64,000 bases of DNA, from positions 116,892 to 180,891 of the forward strand of contig NZ_KB894408.1 in NCBI RefSeq assembly GCF_000374445.1, in the 5' to 3' direction. Shown here piece by piece: positions 7,465 to 15,870 of the stretch (positions are counted from its first letter, which is position 1; each line of letters begins with the position of its first letter). This DNA is from Actinokineospora enzanensis DSM 44649 (GTDB lineage Bacteria > Actinomycetota > Actinomycetes > Mycobacteriales > Pseudonocardiaceae). Both the position numbers and the translations under genes were made by a program. The notes under the pieces are model-generated. The model saw only the letters and a list, made by a program, of their open reading frames with translations, had not been told where the DNA came from and searched no databases.

Positions 7465-9639
7465 ATGACGGCGTTGAGCGACCGCCTGGACCGGGTGGTG
7501 GGCAAGAAGTCCGCGGACGCGCTCGCCACCGCGTTCAAGCTGGAGACCGTGGGCGACCTGCTGCGGCACTACCCGCGCCGGTACGCCGAGCGCGGCCAGC
7601 TGACCGATATCGCCGGGCTGGAGGTCGGCGAGCACGTCACGGTGATGGCGAAGGTCGTGTCGGTGAACAAGCGGCAGATGAAGACCAAGCGCGGCTCGCT
7701 GGTGGAGGTGTCGCTCACCGACGGCAAACGCTCGCTGGACTGCGCGTTCTTCAACCAGCCGTGGCACGTCGACAAGCTCAAGCCGGGGATGAGCGCGCTG
7801 TTCGCGGGCAAGGTCACCGCGTTCCGCACCAAGCTGCAGCTCGCCAACCCGGACTACCAGCTGCTCGACGGCGACACCGACGCGGACGGCGCGGACGTCC
7901 CGGCGGTGGAGGAGTTCGCGGGCGGGCTGATCCCGGTCTATCCGGCCTCGGCGAAGATCCAGTCCTGGCAGATCGCCCAGTGCGTGCAGCAGACGTTGAC
8001 CATGCTGGACGCGATCGAGGACCCGTTCCCGGACGAGCTGCGCGCCAAGCTCGGACTGCCCGGCTACGAGGAGTCGGTGCGCTCGATCCACCGCCCCGCG
8101 GAGTGGTCCGACCTGGAGACCGCGCGCACCCGGTTGAAGTGGGACGAGGCATTGTCCGTGCAGCTGGCGTTGGCGCAGCGGCGGCGCGCGGCCGAGGCCC
8201 GGCCCGCGCCGGAGTGCCCGCCGAAGCCGGGCGGCCTGCACGACGCGTTCGACGCGCGGCTGCCGTTCACGCTCACCGCCGGTCAGGTCGAGGTGGGCGA
8301 GGCCATCGCCGCCGACCTGGCGGGCAGCCACCCGATGAACCGGCTGTTGCAGGGCGAGGTCGGCTCCGGCAAGACGATCGTGGCGCTGCGCGCGATGCTC
8401 CAGGTGATCGACTCGGGCAGGCAGGCGGCGATGCTCGCGCCCACCGAGGTGCTCGCCGCGCAGCACGCCCGCTCACTGCGGGAGCTGCTCGGCGACCTGG
8501 GCCAGGGCGGCGAGCTGGGCGCGGCGGACGCCGCCACCCGGGTCACGCTGCTCACCGGCTCGCTGAACACCGCGCAGCGAAAGCAGGCCATGCTGGACGC
8601 GGCGAGCGGCGCGGCCGGGATCGTGGTCGGCACGCACGCGCTGATCCAGGACAAGGTGTCGTTCGCCGAGCTGGGCCTGGTGGTGGTGGACGAGCAGCAC
8701 CGGTTCGGCGTGGAGCAGCGGGACGCGCTGCGCGGCCGGGCCGGGGCGAACCTGAGCCCGCACGTGCTGGTGATGACCGCCACGCCGATCCCGCGCACGG
8801 TCGCCATGACCGTCTACGGCGACCTGGAGACCTCCGCGCTGCGCGAGCTGCCCGCGGGCCGCTCCCCCATCGCCACCACCGTCGTGCCGGTCGCGGAGAA
8901 ACCGGCCTGGCTGGACCGGGTGTGGCAGCGGGTGCGCGAGGAGGTCGCGGGCGGTCACCAGGGTTACGTGGTGTGCCCGCGCATCGGCGACGAGGAGGAC
9001 GGTCCGGGCGGCAACGACGACCGCCGACCGCCGCTGGCGGTGCTGGACGTGGCGGCGGAGCTGTCCGCAGGCCCGCTCGCCGGGCTGCGGCTGGGCATCC
9101 TGCACGGGCGGCTGCCCGCCGACGAGAAGGACACCGTGATGCGGGCCTTCGCCGCCGGGGAGATCGACGTGCTGGTGGCCACCACGGTGGTCGAGGTCGG
9201 CGTGAACGTGCCCAACGCCACCGGCATGGTCATCCTGGACGCCGACCGGTTCGGTGTCAGCCAGCTGCACCAGCTGCGCGGCCGAGTCGGCCGGGGGTCG
9301 GCGGCGGGGGTGTGCCTGCTGGTCACCGAGATGCCCGGCGGCACGTCGACCCGGGACCGGCTGGACGCCGTTGCGTCCACTTTGGACGGCTTCGAGCTGG
9401 CCAGGATGGACCTGGAGCTGCGCCGCGAGGGCGACATCCTGGGCGCCTCGCAGTCCGGCGCCAAGTCCGGGCTGAAGATGCTGTCACTGATCCGCGACGA
9501 GCAGGTGATCGCGGACGCCCGCGTGGTGGCCCAGGCGCTGGTCGCCGACGACGCGAAGCTTGCCGCGTTCCCCGGACTGGCCCACATGGTCCACCAAGTC
9601 GTCGACTCAGACCGCGCCGAATATCTGGAAAAAGCCTAG
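7465..9639 (+). CDS. recG: ATP-dependent DNA helicase RecG
   Basis: A 724-residue superfamily 2 helicase of usual RecG length. Order: N-terminal wedge/OB-fold region (residues ~50-150), Walker A GEVGSGKT near 296-303, the DEQH-type box (VVVDEQHRFG) near 405-414, TATPIPRT (motif III) near 437, and QLRGRVGRG (motif VI) near 605. RecG regresses stalled replication forks and processes branched intermediates. The ATG is preceded only by a weak GA-rich stretch; a CATAAT hexamer at 7424-7429 could be the -10. It is 73 bases after the fakA-like stop. It converges with the DUF3515 gene with only 23 bases between. Confidence 0.95.
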   Translation: MTALSDRLDRVVGKKSADALATAFKLETVGDLLRHYPRRYAERGQLTDIAGLEVGEHVTVMAKVVSVNKRQMKTKRGSLVEVSLTDGKRSLDCAFFNQPWHVDKLKPGMSALFAGKVTAFRTKLQLANPDYQLLDGDTDADGADVPAVEEFAGGLIPVYPASAKIQSWQIAQCVQQTLTMLDAIEDPFPDELRAKLGLPGYEESVRSIHRPAEWSDLETARTRLKWDEALSVQLALAQRRRAAEARPAPECPPKPGGLHDAFDARLPFTLTAGQVEVGEAIAADLAGSHPMNRLLQGEVGSGKTIVALRAMLQVIDSGRQAAMLAPTEVLAAQHARSLRELLGDLGQGGELGAADAATRVTLLTGSLNTAQRKQAMLDAASGAAGIVVGTHALIQDKVSFAELGLVVVDEQHRFGVEQRDALRGRAGANLSPHVLVMTATPIPRTVAMTVYGDLETSALRELPAGRSPIATTVVPVAEKPAWLDRVWQRVREEVAGGHQGYVVCPRIGDEEDGPGGNDDRRPPLAVLDVAAELSAGPLAGLRLGILHGRLPADEKDTVMRAFAAGEIDVLVATTVVEVGVNVPNATGMVILDADRFGVSQLHQLRGRVGRGSAAGVCLLVTEMPGGTSTRDRLDAVASTLDGFELARMDLELRREGDILGASQSGAKSGLKMLSLIRDEQVIADARVVAQALVADDAKLAAFPGLAHMVHQVVDSDRAEYLEKA

Positions 9640-9662
9640 GGATTTTGACCGTGTGGGTGACT

Positions 9663-10211
9663 CTACGGCTGCACTGCCTGCGCCAACAGGGCGCGTCCGA
9701 CCACTTCGGACACTGTCTGGAGTGGACCGGTGCCCACGTCGTGCGGCTGGGTCAGCGCCACGTACACCGGGCGGTCGACGACGAACCAGGTGGACGAGGT
9801 CTCCCCGTCGACCGGCAGCCACTGCACGCCGGACACCGCCCGCAGCGCCGAGTCCGGCGCCAGCTCCGGCGGTTTCCCCAGGCCGCAGCGCAACACCACC
9901 GGATCCCCGACGCGGTCGCCCCAGGCGACGGCACCCTGCGGGGCCGGGTCCATCAGCGGCAGCTTCGCCAGCGGCTTGTCCCCGTTGGGCAGCTCGGCGG
10001 GCAGCGCGGCGAGCAGGGCCGCGCACTCGGCGGACCCGGCGGTCGGCGCGTCCACCGGCACCAGGCCGACGGGACCGGAGCGCTCGGCGGGCTCGTCTGC
10101 CCCGGGCAGCAACCGGCTGGCCACCACCACGCCGACGGCCAGCACGCCCGCGAGCACCGCGCCGGTGACGACGGCGGTGCGGGACGGGCCGGTGCGGGTC
10201 TGCTCGCTCAC
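9663..10211 (-). CDS. DUF3515 family membrane-anchored protein
   Basis: A 182-residue protein with one N-terminal hydrophobic segment (residues ~12-35, VTGAVLAGVLAVGVVVASRLL) and an extracytoplasmic domain containing two cysteines (SAECAALL and VVLRCGLGK) that could pair. The C-terminal half (SGVQWLPVDG, VDRPVYVALT) fits DUF3515, an actinobacterial family of unknown function found beside thiL. It precedes nothing on its strand except the RAM-domain gene upstream, 19 bases away, so the two are probably co-transcribed. Confidence 0.8.
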   Translation of the reverse strand: MSEQTRTGPSRTAVVTGAVLAGVLAVGVVVASRLLPGADEPAERSGPVGLVPVDAPTAGSAECAALLAALPAELPNGDKPLAKLPLMDPAPQGAVAWGDRVGDPVVLRCGLGKPPELAPDSALRAVSGVQWLPVDGETSSTWFVVDRPVYVALTQPHDVGTGPLQTVSEVVGRALLAQAVQP

Positions 10212-10230
10212 CCGCCCACTAGACCACGGC

Positions 10231-10464
10231 TCAGAGGTGCACCACCGGGCAGGTCAGCGTGCGGGTGATGCCCTCCACGTTCTGGATGCGGGCGACGACC
10301 AGCTGGCCGAGCAGGTCGACGTTGTCCGCCTCGGCGCGCACGATGACGTCGTACGGCCCGGTGACGTCCTCGGCCGTCGTGACGCCCGCGATACCCGAGA
10401 TCTCCGCGGCCACCGCCGCGGCCTTGCCGACCTCGGTCTGGATCAGGATGTATGCGTGGACCAC
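10231..10464 (-). CDS. Stand-alone Lrp/AsnC ligand-binding (RAM) domain protein
   Basis: A 77-residue protein consisting only of the alpha-beta ligand-binding domain of Lrp/AsnC regulators, starting MVHAYILIQTE and with the GPYDVIVRAEADN core typical of the domain. There is no DNA-binding helix-turn-helix. Such small proteins form dimers or rings and may sense amino acids; function unknown. The GTG start at 10464 has GAAGGGG upstream. It is divergent from thiL and followed by the DUF3515 gene. Confidence 0.82.
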   Translation of the reverse strand: MVHAYILIQTEVGKAAAVAAEISGIAGVTTAEDVTGPYDVIVRAEADNVDLLGQLVVARIQNVEGITRTLTCPVVHL

Positions 10465-10572
10465 GGCGCGCCCCTTCGCGGCTAGGAGTCCCCAAGAGGT
10501 AGGAACGTGTCCAGCAACGTACCCCAGTTGCGTTTCATTGGGGATTCCGAATGTCGGTGATCGGAGGAAGCA

Positions 10573-11538
10573 GTGAGCCCGAACACGCCTGATGGCGCGG
10601 AAACCGTGGCCCAGGTAGGCGAGTTCGGTCTCATCGACCGGATCACCCGCGGCAGACCGCAGCCGCGCACCACGGTGGTGGGCCCCGGCGACGACGCCGC
10701 GGTGGTCGTCGCCGCGGACGGCCGGGTGGTGGCCAGCACCGACGTGCTGGTGGAGGGGGTGCACTTCCGGCTCGACTGGTCCAACCCGGACCACGTCGGC
10801 CGCAAGGCGGTGGCGGTGAACCTGGCCGACATCGCCGCGATGGGCGCGGTGCCCACGGCGGTCCTGGTGGGCCTGGCCTGCCCGGCCGAGACGGACGCCG
10901 AAGTGGTGGAGGGGCTGACCGCGGGCATGTGGCAGGAGGCCGCGCGGGCCAGGGTCGGGGTGGTGGGCGGCGACATGACCCAGTCCCCGACCCTGGTGAT
11001 CTCGATCACCGCCTTGGGGGACCTGCAGGGGCGCGAGCCGGTGACCCGCGGTGGCGCGCTGCCCGGTGACGTGGTGGCGGTGGCGGGCAGGCTCGGCTGG
11101 AGCGCGGCCGGTCTCGCCGTGCTGGGCCGCGGTTTCCGCTCCCCGGTGAGCGTCGTGGGCGCGCACCGCTTCCCGGAGCCCCCGTACCCGGCGGGCCCGT
11201 TGGCCGCCGACGCGGGCGCCACCGCGATGATCGACGTGTCCGACGGCCTGCTCGCCGACCTAGGCCACATCAGCGCCGCGTCCACGGTCGCCATCGACGT
11301 CCGCACCGAGCTGGTCGAGGTGCACCAGCGGCTGGTCGACGTCGCCTCCGCGCTCGGCGGCGACCCCCGGCACTGGGTGCTCACCGGCGGCGAGGACCAC
11401 GCGCTGGCCGCCACCTTCCCCGACCCGGCGGGCGTCCCGGACGGCTGGCGGGTGATCGGCACCGTCGCCCGGGGCAGCGGCGTGACCGTGGACGGGGCCC
11501 CGTACGCGGGCGCCACCGGCTGGCAGCACTGGCGCTGA
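10573..11538 (+). CDS. thiL: Thiamine-monophosphate kinase
   Basis: A 321-residue member of the AIR synthase-fold family. PGDDAAVV (~43-50), STDVLVEGVHFRLDW (~60-75) and DIAAMGA (~96-102) are the N-terminal ATP/Mg binding motifs; GGDMTQ (~134) and IDVSDGLLADLGH (~226) complete the active site. ThiL phosphorylates thiamine monophosphate to thiamine diphosphate. GTG start at 10573 with GGAGGAA 4-5 bases before it. No TPP riboswitch is visible upstream, as expected for the last step of the pathway. Confidence 0.94.
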   Translation: MSPNTPDGAETVAQVGEFGLIDRITRGRPQPRTTVVGPGDDAAVVVAADGRVVASTDVLVEGVHFRLDWSNPDHVGRKAVAVNLADIAAMGAVPTAVLVGLACPAETDAEVVEGLTAGMWQEAARARVGVVGGDMTQSPTLVISITALGDLQGREPVTRGGALPGDVVAVAGRLGWSAAGLAVLGRGFRSPVSVVGAHRFPEPPYPAGPLAADAGATAMIDVSDGLLADLGHISAASTVAIDVRTELVEVHQRLVDVASALGGDPRHWVLTGGEDHALAATFPDPAGVPDGWRVIGTVARGSGVTVDGAPYAGATGWQHWR

Positions 11539-11555
11539 CCCCGCCCGGGGTGGGT

Positions 11556-11561
11556 GACAAT
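11556..11561 (+). promoter_or_regulatory. Candidate -10 (GACAAT) of a leaderless GNAT gene
   Basis: GACAAT ends 6 bases before the GTG at 11568, with no Shine-Dalgarno sequence. The same hexamer precedes the ppk1 start. Confidence 0.35.
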
Positions 11562-11567
11562 CGGGGC

Positions 11568-12023
11568 GTGCGCATCGAGATCCGCGAATACGACCACCCC
11601 GACTCGGTCAAGCTGATCGCCGAGGTCCAACAGGAGTACGTCGTCCGCTACGGCGGCATCGACGACACCCCGGTGGACCCCGCCGAGTTCGCCCCGCCGC
11701 ACGGCCTGTTCCTGGTCGGCTACCTGGACGAGGTCCCGCTGGCCTCCGGCGGCTGGCGCGCGCACGGCGACGGCGTCGCGGAGATGAAACGCCTGTACGT
11801 CAACCCGACCGCGCGCGGCCGGGGCCTGGCGCGGGCGATGCTCGCCGAGCTGGAACGCACGGTCGTGGCCGCGGGCCACCACCGGGTCATCCTGGAGACC
11901 GGCATGGCCCAGCCGGAGGCCATCGCCCTCTACGGGTCGTCCGGCTACACGGCCATCGACCCGTTCGGCCACTACGCCGACTCCCCGGAGTCGCGGCACT
12001 TCGGCAAGTCCCTGCCCGGGTGA
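11568..12023 (+). CDS. GNAT family N-acetyltransferase
   Basis: A 151-residue single-domain acetyltransferase. The acetyl-CoA binding motif A is MKRLYVNPTARGRGLARAM (~73-91), containing the R-G-x-G-x-A loop, followed by HRVILETG and the ALYGSSGY motif B segment. Substrate cannot be told from sequence. GTG at 11568 chosen because it begins the first conserved strand (VRIEIREY); an in-frame GTG at 11550 would add 6 residues. It lies 29 bases after thiL. Confidence 0.82.
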   Translation: MRIEIREYDHPDSVKLIAEVQQEYVVRYGGIDDTPVDPAEFAPPHGLFLVGYLDEVPLASGGWRAHGDGVAEMKRLYVNPTARGRGLARAMLAELERTVVAAGHHRVILETGMAQPEAIALYGSSGYTAIDPFGHYADSPESRHFGKSLPG

Positions 12024-12045
12024 TCCCGGTCTCCACCAGGGTGAG

Positions 12046-12051
12046 TAGGGT
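12046..12051 (+). promoter_or_regulatory. Candidate -10 (TAGGGT) before ung
   Basis: TAGGGT lies 8 bases before the GTG of ung; no Shine-Dalgarno sequence is present, consistent with a leaderless mRNA. Confidence 0.4.
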
Positions 12052-12059
12052 GACCGGCC

Positions 12060-12734
12060 GTGGCACGACCGTTGACCGAGATCGTCGAATCCGGGTGGGC
12101 CGAGGCGCTGGCGCCCGCCACCGACAAGATCACCGCCATGGGCGAGTTCCTGCGCGCGGAGATCGCCGCCGGGCGGCGCTACCTGCCCGCCGGGGAGAAC
12201 GTGCTCCGCGCGTTCCAGCAGCCCTTCGCGGACGTGCGGGTGCTGATCGTGGGCCAGGACCCGTATCCGACGCCGGGGCACGCGGTGGGGCTGTCGTTCT
12301 CGGTGGCGCCGGATGTCCGGCCCATTCCGAAAAGCCTGATCAACATCTACAAGGAGTATGTGGAGGACCTGGGGCATCCGACGCCGTCCAATGGGGATCT
12401 GACGCCTTGGGCCGAGCATGGGGTGCTGTTGTTGAACAGGGCTTTGACGGTGGAGCCTGGGAAGTCCAACTCGCACCAGGGGAAGGGGTGGGAGGAAGTG
12501 ACGGAGCAGGCTATTCGGGCGTTGGCGGCTCGCGGGGGGCCGTTGGTGGCTATTTTGTGGGGGCGGAACGCGCGTAATCTGCGGCCGATGCTCGGGGCGG
12601 TGCCTGCTATCGAGTCGGCGCATCCTAGTCCGTTGTCGGCGCGTAGTGGGTTTTTTGGGTCTCGGCCGTTCAGTCGGGCCAATGAGTTGTTGGTGGAGCA
12701 GGGGGCTGAGCCGGTGGACTGGAAGCTGCCCTGA
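12060..12734 (+). CDS. ung: Uracil-DNA glycosylase (family 1)
   Basis: A 224-residue protein of typical length. GQDPYPTPG (~64-72) is the water-activating motif with the catalytic Asp; [12 protein letters not shown] (~122-133) is the uracil-binding beta-strand region; [18 protein letters not shown] (~190-207) is the catalytic His and DNA-intercalating loop. The enzyme removes uracil from DNA to start base excision repair. Its stop is 9 bases from the convergent MocR gene. Confidence 0.96.
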   Translation: MARPLTEIVESGWAEALAPATDKITAMGEFLRAEIAAGRRYLPAGENVLRAFQQPFADVRVLIVGQDPYPTPGHAVGLSFSVAPDVRPIPKSLINIYKEYVEDLGHPTPSNGDLTPWAEHGVLLLNRALTVEPGKSNSHQGKGWEEVTEQAIRALAARGGPLVAILWGRNARNLRPMLGAVPAIESAHPSPLSARSGFFGSRPFSRANELLVEQGAEPVDWKLP

Positions 12735-12743
12735 GGTTCCGGG

Positions 12744-14264
12744 TCACCGACCCGTGTCCTCGGGCCGGTTTCTCTTTCGAGGGATTCGCTCGGCCGCGCT
12801 TGCCGATCCTCCCGCGCTTCGCGCGGAATGATTCGTGGTGGAGGATTGGCCGTCGTGGCTGGTCGCCCTGGCCAGAAGGGACAGTAAGGACGGGATAGTG
12901 GTGGTCAGCTGGGTGCGCGAGCAGGCCGCGTAGCCGAGGGCGACGCCGAACCAGGTGGGGCGGGCGGCGTGGTGGCGGGCCAGGCCGTCCAGGAGGATGC
13001 CGTGGGTGTGGCCGTCGGTGATGAGGGTGCGTTCGGCTTCGGCGGTGGGGACAGGGATGACGAGGTGGGCGCCCGCGTCGTCGCCCAGGTAGGGGATGTC
13101 GGCCTGGATGAGGGCGTCGACCAGGAGGGTGCGGCGGTCGGACAGTTCGCGGCGGAGGCGGCGGAGGTGTCTGCCCAGGTCGCCGTTTCTGGCCAGTTCC
13201 ACCAGTACCAGCTGTCCGGCGGCTGCGGGACTCGTACCGGTGGCGTCGCGGTAGGCGAGGACGGCGGCGATGATCGGGGGTGGGGCGACCATCCAGCCGA
13301 TGCCCAGGGCGGGGGTGAGGATCTTGGACGTGGTGCCCAGGTGCACCACGACATCGGGGGCGAGCGCGGCCAGCAGGGGTAGTGGGGCGACGTCGTAGCG
13401 GAGTTCGCCGTCGTAGTCGTCCTCGATGACCAGCCAGCCCTCGCGGCGGGCGCGGGCGACCAGTTCGACGCGGCGGGCGGCGGACATGCGTCTGCCCAGT
13501 GGGTATTGGTGCGCGGGTGAGCAGTAGACGACCTTGGTGCCTGCCGGGACGGCGCCGGGCAGAAGACCGTCGGCGTCGACCGGGGCGGGGAGGACGCGCA
13601 GGCCTGCGGCGCGCATGGTGTCGACCGCGCGCTGGTAGCCGGGTTCCTCGACGGCCACCACGTCGCCGCGTTTCAGGACGGCGGCGGCGAGTTCGGTGAC
13701 GGCGGCGGTGGTTCCGCTGGTGGCCAGTACCGACTCGCCCTCGCCGTCGGCGAAGCCGTCCAAGGCCTCGTTCACGCGGAGGCCGCGGTGCCGCAGCAGG
13801 TGTTCGGCGATGACCGCGCGGTAGCCTGCCAGGCCTGCCCGGACGGGACGGGACATCGGGCCCGCGTCGGCGGCGCCCCGCCAGGCGCGACGCCACGCGG
13901 AGCGGTCGATGCCCTCCACCCAGGGGGAGCCGGGGCGCAGGTCGACTGCGGATCCCTCGTCCGCGCCGGTCGGTACGACGCGGGGGCGGGCGCGGGGTGA
14001 GCCGGGGGGCGCGGTGGTGACATAGGTGCCCGAGCCGTGCTTGCCGGTGATCCAGCCTTCCGCGTGCAGCTGCTCATAGGCGGCGGCGGTCACGGTCCGG
14101 CTGACGTTGAGTTGGACGGCCAGGGCGCGGGTCGACGGGAGTCGGTCACCGCTGCGGAGTCTGCCGTCGCCCGCCGCCGCGCGGAGCTCCTCGGCCAGCT
14201 GGACCGCGAGGGGGGTCGGGGACGCGCGGTCGAGGATCACCGGCAGGGCGGGGCTCTCCGACAC
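12744..14264 (-). CDS. MocR/GntR-type regulator with aminotransferase domain (PdxR-like)
   Basis: A 506-residue fusion. Residues ~5-75 form a GntR winged helix (DRLPSTRALAVQLNVSRTV, HGSGTYV); residues ~110-480 are a class I aminotransferase fold with the PLP lysine in TTSKILTPALG near 312 and the IEDDYDGELRY segment near 272-282. MocR proteins use PLP as effector; PdxR members control vitamin B6 genes and others control GABA use. It is divergent from a PNPOx-like flavoprotein, which makes a role in B6 or flavoenzyme control plausible. GTG start at 14264 has AGGAGG 6 bases upstream; the long upstream extension of the frame is not supported. Confidence 0.85.
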   Translation of the reverse strand: MSESPALPVILDRASPTPLAVQLAEELRAAAGDGRLRSGDRLPSTRALAVQLNVSRTVTAAAYEQLHAEGWITGKHGSGTYVTTAPPGSPRARPRVVPTGADEGSAVDLRPGSPWVEGIDRSAWRRAWRGAADAGPMSRPVRAGLAGYRAVIAEHLLRHRGLRVNEALDGFADGEGESVLATSGTTAAVTELAAAVLKRGDVVAVEEPGYQRAVDTMRAAGLRVLPAPVDADGLLPGAVPAGTKVVYCSPAHQYPLGRRMSAARRVELVARARREGWLVIEDDYDGELRYDVAPLPLLAALAPDVVVHLGTTSKILTPALGIGWMVAPPPIIAAVLAYRDATGTSPAAAGQLVLVELARNGDLGRHLRRLRRELSDRRTLLVDALIQADIPYLGDDAGAHLVIPVPTAEAERTLITDGHTHGILLDGLARHHAARPTWFGVALGYAACSRTQLTTTIPSLLSLLARATSHDGQSSTTNHSARSAGGSASAAERIPRKRNRPEDTGR

Positions 14265-14297
14265 CAGTGGCCTCCTGAAATCGCCGAGCTGTGGCCC

Positions 14298-14340
14298 TGT
14301 CAGGATGCCACTGTCGGCGGTCAGCATGACAGGCATGACC
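14298..14340. promoter_or_regulatory. Candidate MocR operator: CATGAC direct repeats and CTGTCA/TGACAG arms
   Basis: CATGAC occurs at 14325-14330 and 14334-14339 (9-bp period), and CTGTCA (14298-14303) is inverted against TGACAG (14327-14332). MocR/PdxR regulators are known to bind direct repeats in divergent promoters. The repeats overlap the start codons of the divergent gene. Confidence 0.35.
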
Positions 14341-15009
14341 ACTGACGTCCCAGCCCAGGAGCTGTCCCCCACTCCCCGCAGCACCATCCGCCGGGGTTCC
14401 GAGCGCGCGCGGGCCGACCGGGCCGAGCTGTGGGCGGTGCTGGACGCGGGGCTGGTCTGCCACCTGTCGACGGTGGTCGATGGCGCGCCGCTGGTCCTGC
14501 CCACCGGCTACGGCCGGGACGGCGACACTCTCTACCTGCACGGTTCGACCGGCGCGCGCAGCCTGCGTGCGGCTGCCTCCGGTATGGAGGTGTGCGTCGC
14601 GGTGACACTGCTCGACGGCGTGGTCTACGCGCGGTCGGTGTTCCACCACTCGATGAACTACCGCTCGGCCGTGATCCACGGCACCGCCGTGCGGATCGAC
14701 GACCCGGACGCCAAGATGCACGGCCTGCGCGTGCTCACCGAGCATCTCGCCCCCGGCTCGTGGGACCACACCCGGCTGCCCAACGCCAAGGAGTTCGCGG
14801 CGACCGCCGTACTGGCGCTGGACCTGTCCGAGGCGGCGGTCAAGGTGCGCTCCGGCCCGCCCGGGGACGACCCGGCGGACGAGGCCACCGACCTGGTGTG
14901 GGCGGGTGTGCTGCCGATCCGCCAGGTGTGGGGCGAGCCGCAGTCGGCGGCGGCGCACGCCGTCCCGGCGCACGTCACCGCGCGGGCGGCAACGGCTCCA
15001 GACCGGTGA
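14335..15009 (+). CDS. PNPOx-like flavin-nucleotide-binding protein
   Basis: A 224-residue protein of the pyridoxamine 5'-phosphate oxidase-like split-barrel superfamily. ELWAVLDAGLVCHLSTVVDG (~29-48) and LPTGYGRDGDTLYLHG (~53-68) are the FMN-binding beta strands; HSMNYRSAVIHG (~103-114) is the second conserved segment. It is closest to the FMN-binding 'PNPOx family protein' group, not to PdxH itself, so the substrate is unknown. Start could be 14326 or 14335. Its 3' end overlaps the convergent cysteine dioxygenase gene by 35 bases. Confidence 0.75.
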   Translation: MTTDVPAQELSPTPRSTIRRGSERARADRAELWAVLDAGLVCHLSTVVDGAPLVLPTGYGRDGDTLYLHGSTGARSLRAAASGMEVCVAVTLLDGVVYARSVFHHSMNYRSAVIHGTAVRIDDPDAKMHGLRVLTEHLAPGSWDHTRLPNAKEFAATAVLALDLSEAAVKVRSGPPGDDPADEATDLVWAGVLPIRQVWGEPQSAAAHAVPAHVTARAATAPDR

Positions 15010-15457
15010 CCGGGTCGATGCGGTAGTTGCGCATGGCCGGGCGGTTCGACCGGTAGACGTGCACGCTCACCGCCGGGTCGGGCGAGTCGTTGCGCACCTG
15101 GTGCACGTAGCCCGGCCCGAACACGCGGGACTGCCCGGCGGTCAGCGTGTGCAGCACCTCGGCGGCCCGGCCGGGCACCGCGACCCGCTCGGTCAGCGTG
15201 CCGCTCACCACGGTGAACGCGCCCGTGGCGAAGGAGTGGTCGTGCAGGTCGGTGCCCTGGCCGGGCAGCCAGCTCAGCAGCCACACCTCTTGGTCCTCGG
15301 TGCGCTCGACCAGCGCGGCGAACCGCTCGACCGGGTCGTAGCGCAGCAGCCGCGCCCAGCGGGCACGGTCCAGCGCGTACTCGCGGGCGGTCAGGACGGG
15401 GTGCGCGGTGGCCGGGGTGGCGGCGAGCGCGACGGTGTTGGGCGGCACGGCGAACAT
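14975..15457 (-). CDS. Cysteine dioxygenase type I
   Basis: A 160-residue cupin. The iron ligands are visible: H72 and H74 in LHDHS, and H119 in GYVHQVRN. Length and ligand spacing match bacterial cysteine dioxygenases, which oxidise cysteine to cysteine sulfinate. ATG 15457 was chosen because it reproduces the family length; the same frame is open to a GTG at 15535, adding 26 residues (MSRSVLLSRAVPAF...) that do not belong to the family, so a longer protein or an overlapping leader is possible. The 3' end overlaps the PNPOx-like gene. Confidence 0.82.
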   Translation of the reverse strand: MFAVPPNTVALAATPATAHPVLTAREYALDRARWARLLRYDPVERFAALVERTEDQEVWLLSWLPGQGTDLHDHSFATGAFTVVSGTLTERVAVPGRAAEVLHTLTAGQSRVFGPGYVHQVRNDSPDPAVSVHVYRSNRPAMRNYRIDPVTGLEPLPPAR

Positions 15458-15870
15458 GCGGGATCTCTCGATCTCTTCGAGGTGCGGACGGCCGAAAGCC
15501 GGAACGGCTCTGGAGAGAAGAACGCTGCGGGACACGCGAACTCATACGGCCCGTCGACGCGGGCCTGATGGGATGAGTCGGATCACCGACAGAGACAGCA
15601 ACAGCGCGCGCCGCCGACCCGGCCGAGGTCGAGACCCCGTCGGTCGATACCGGCGCTGCGCGTCACGCCGCACAGCGAACCAGGCCGGAATACCGGGGTC
15701 AACCCCGCCCATCCAGTGGGAAGATCCCTCGCGGCGCAGGTCACGGCGGTGCCCGCGCCCCCGACACCAAACCACCGCGCTCGCTGCGCCGAATGCACCG
15801 CGATGTCCGACAGGCATGCCGGCACGCGGGGAGAGGGTTCCCGGTGGCCGGTCGACGAGAGCGGGTGGGC
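15458..15870. other. Divergent spacer between cysteine dioxygenase and sigK
   Basis: About 400 bases. It contains the open 26-codon extension of the dioxygenase frame and an alternative GTG start for sigK at 15844 with GGAGAGG upstream. No RNA element or further gene was recognised. Confidence 0.35.

Noticed and set aside
7761-10268. Plus-strand 835-codon open frame over recG
   Set aside because: Shadow frame of recG; Arg/Gly/Ala-rich and no family signature.
10465-10572. TPP riboswitch before thiL or SAM-type riboswitch before the MetE-like and C-S lyase genes
   Set aside because: No conserved riboswitch core was visible upstream of these genes.
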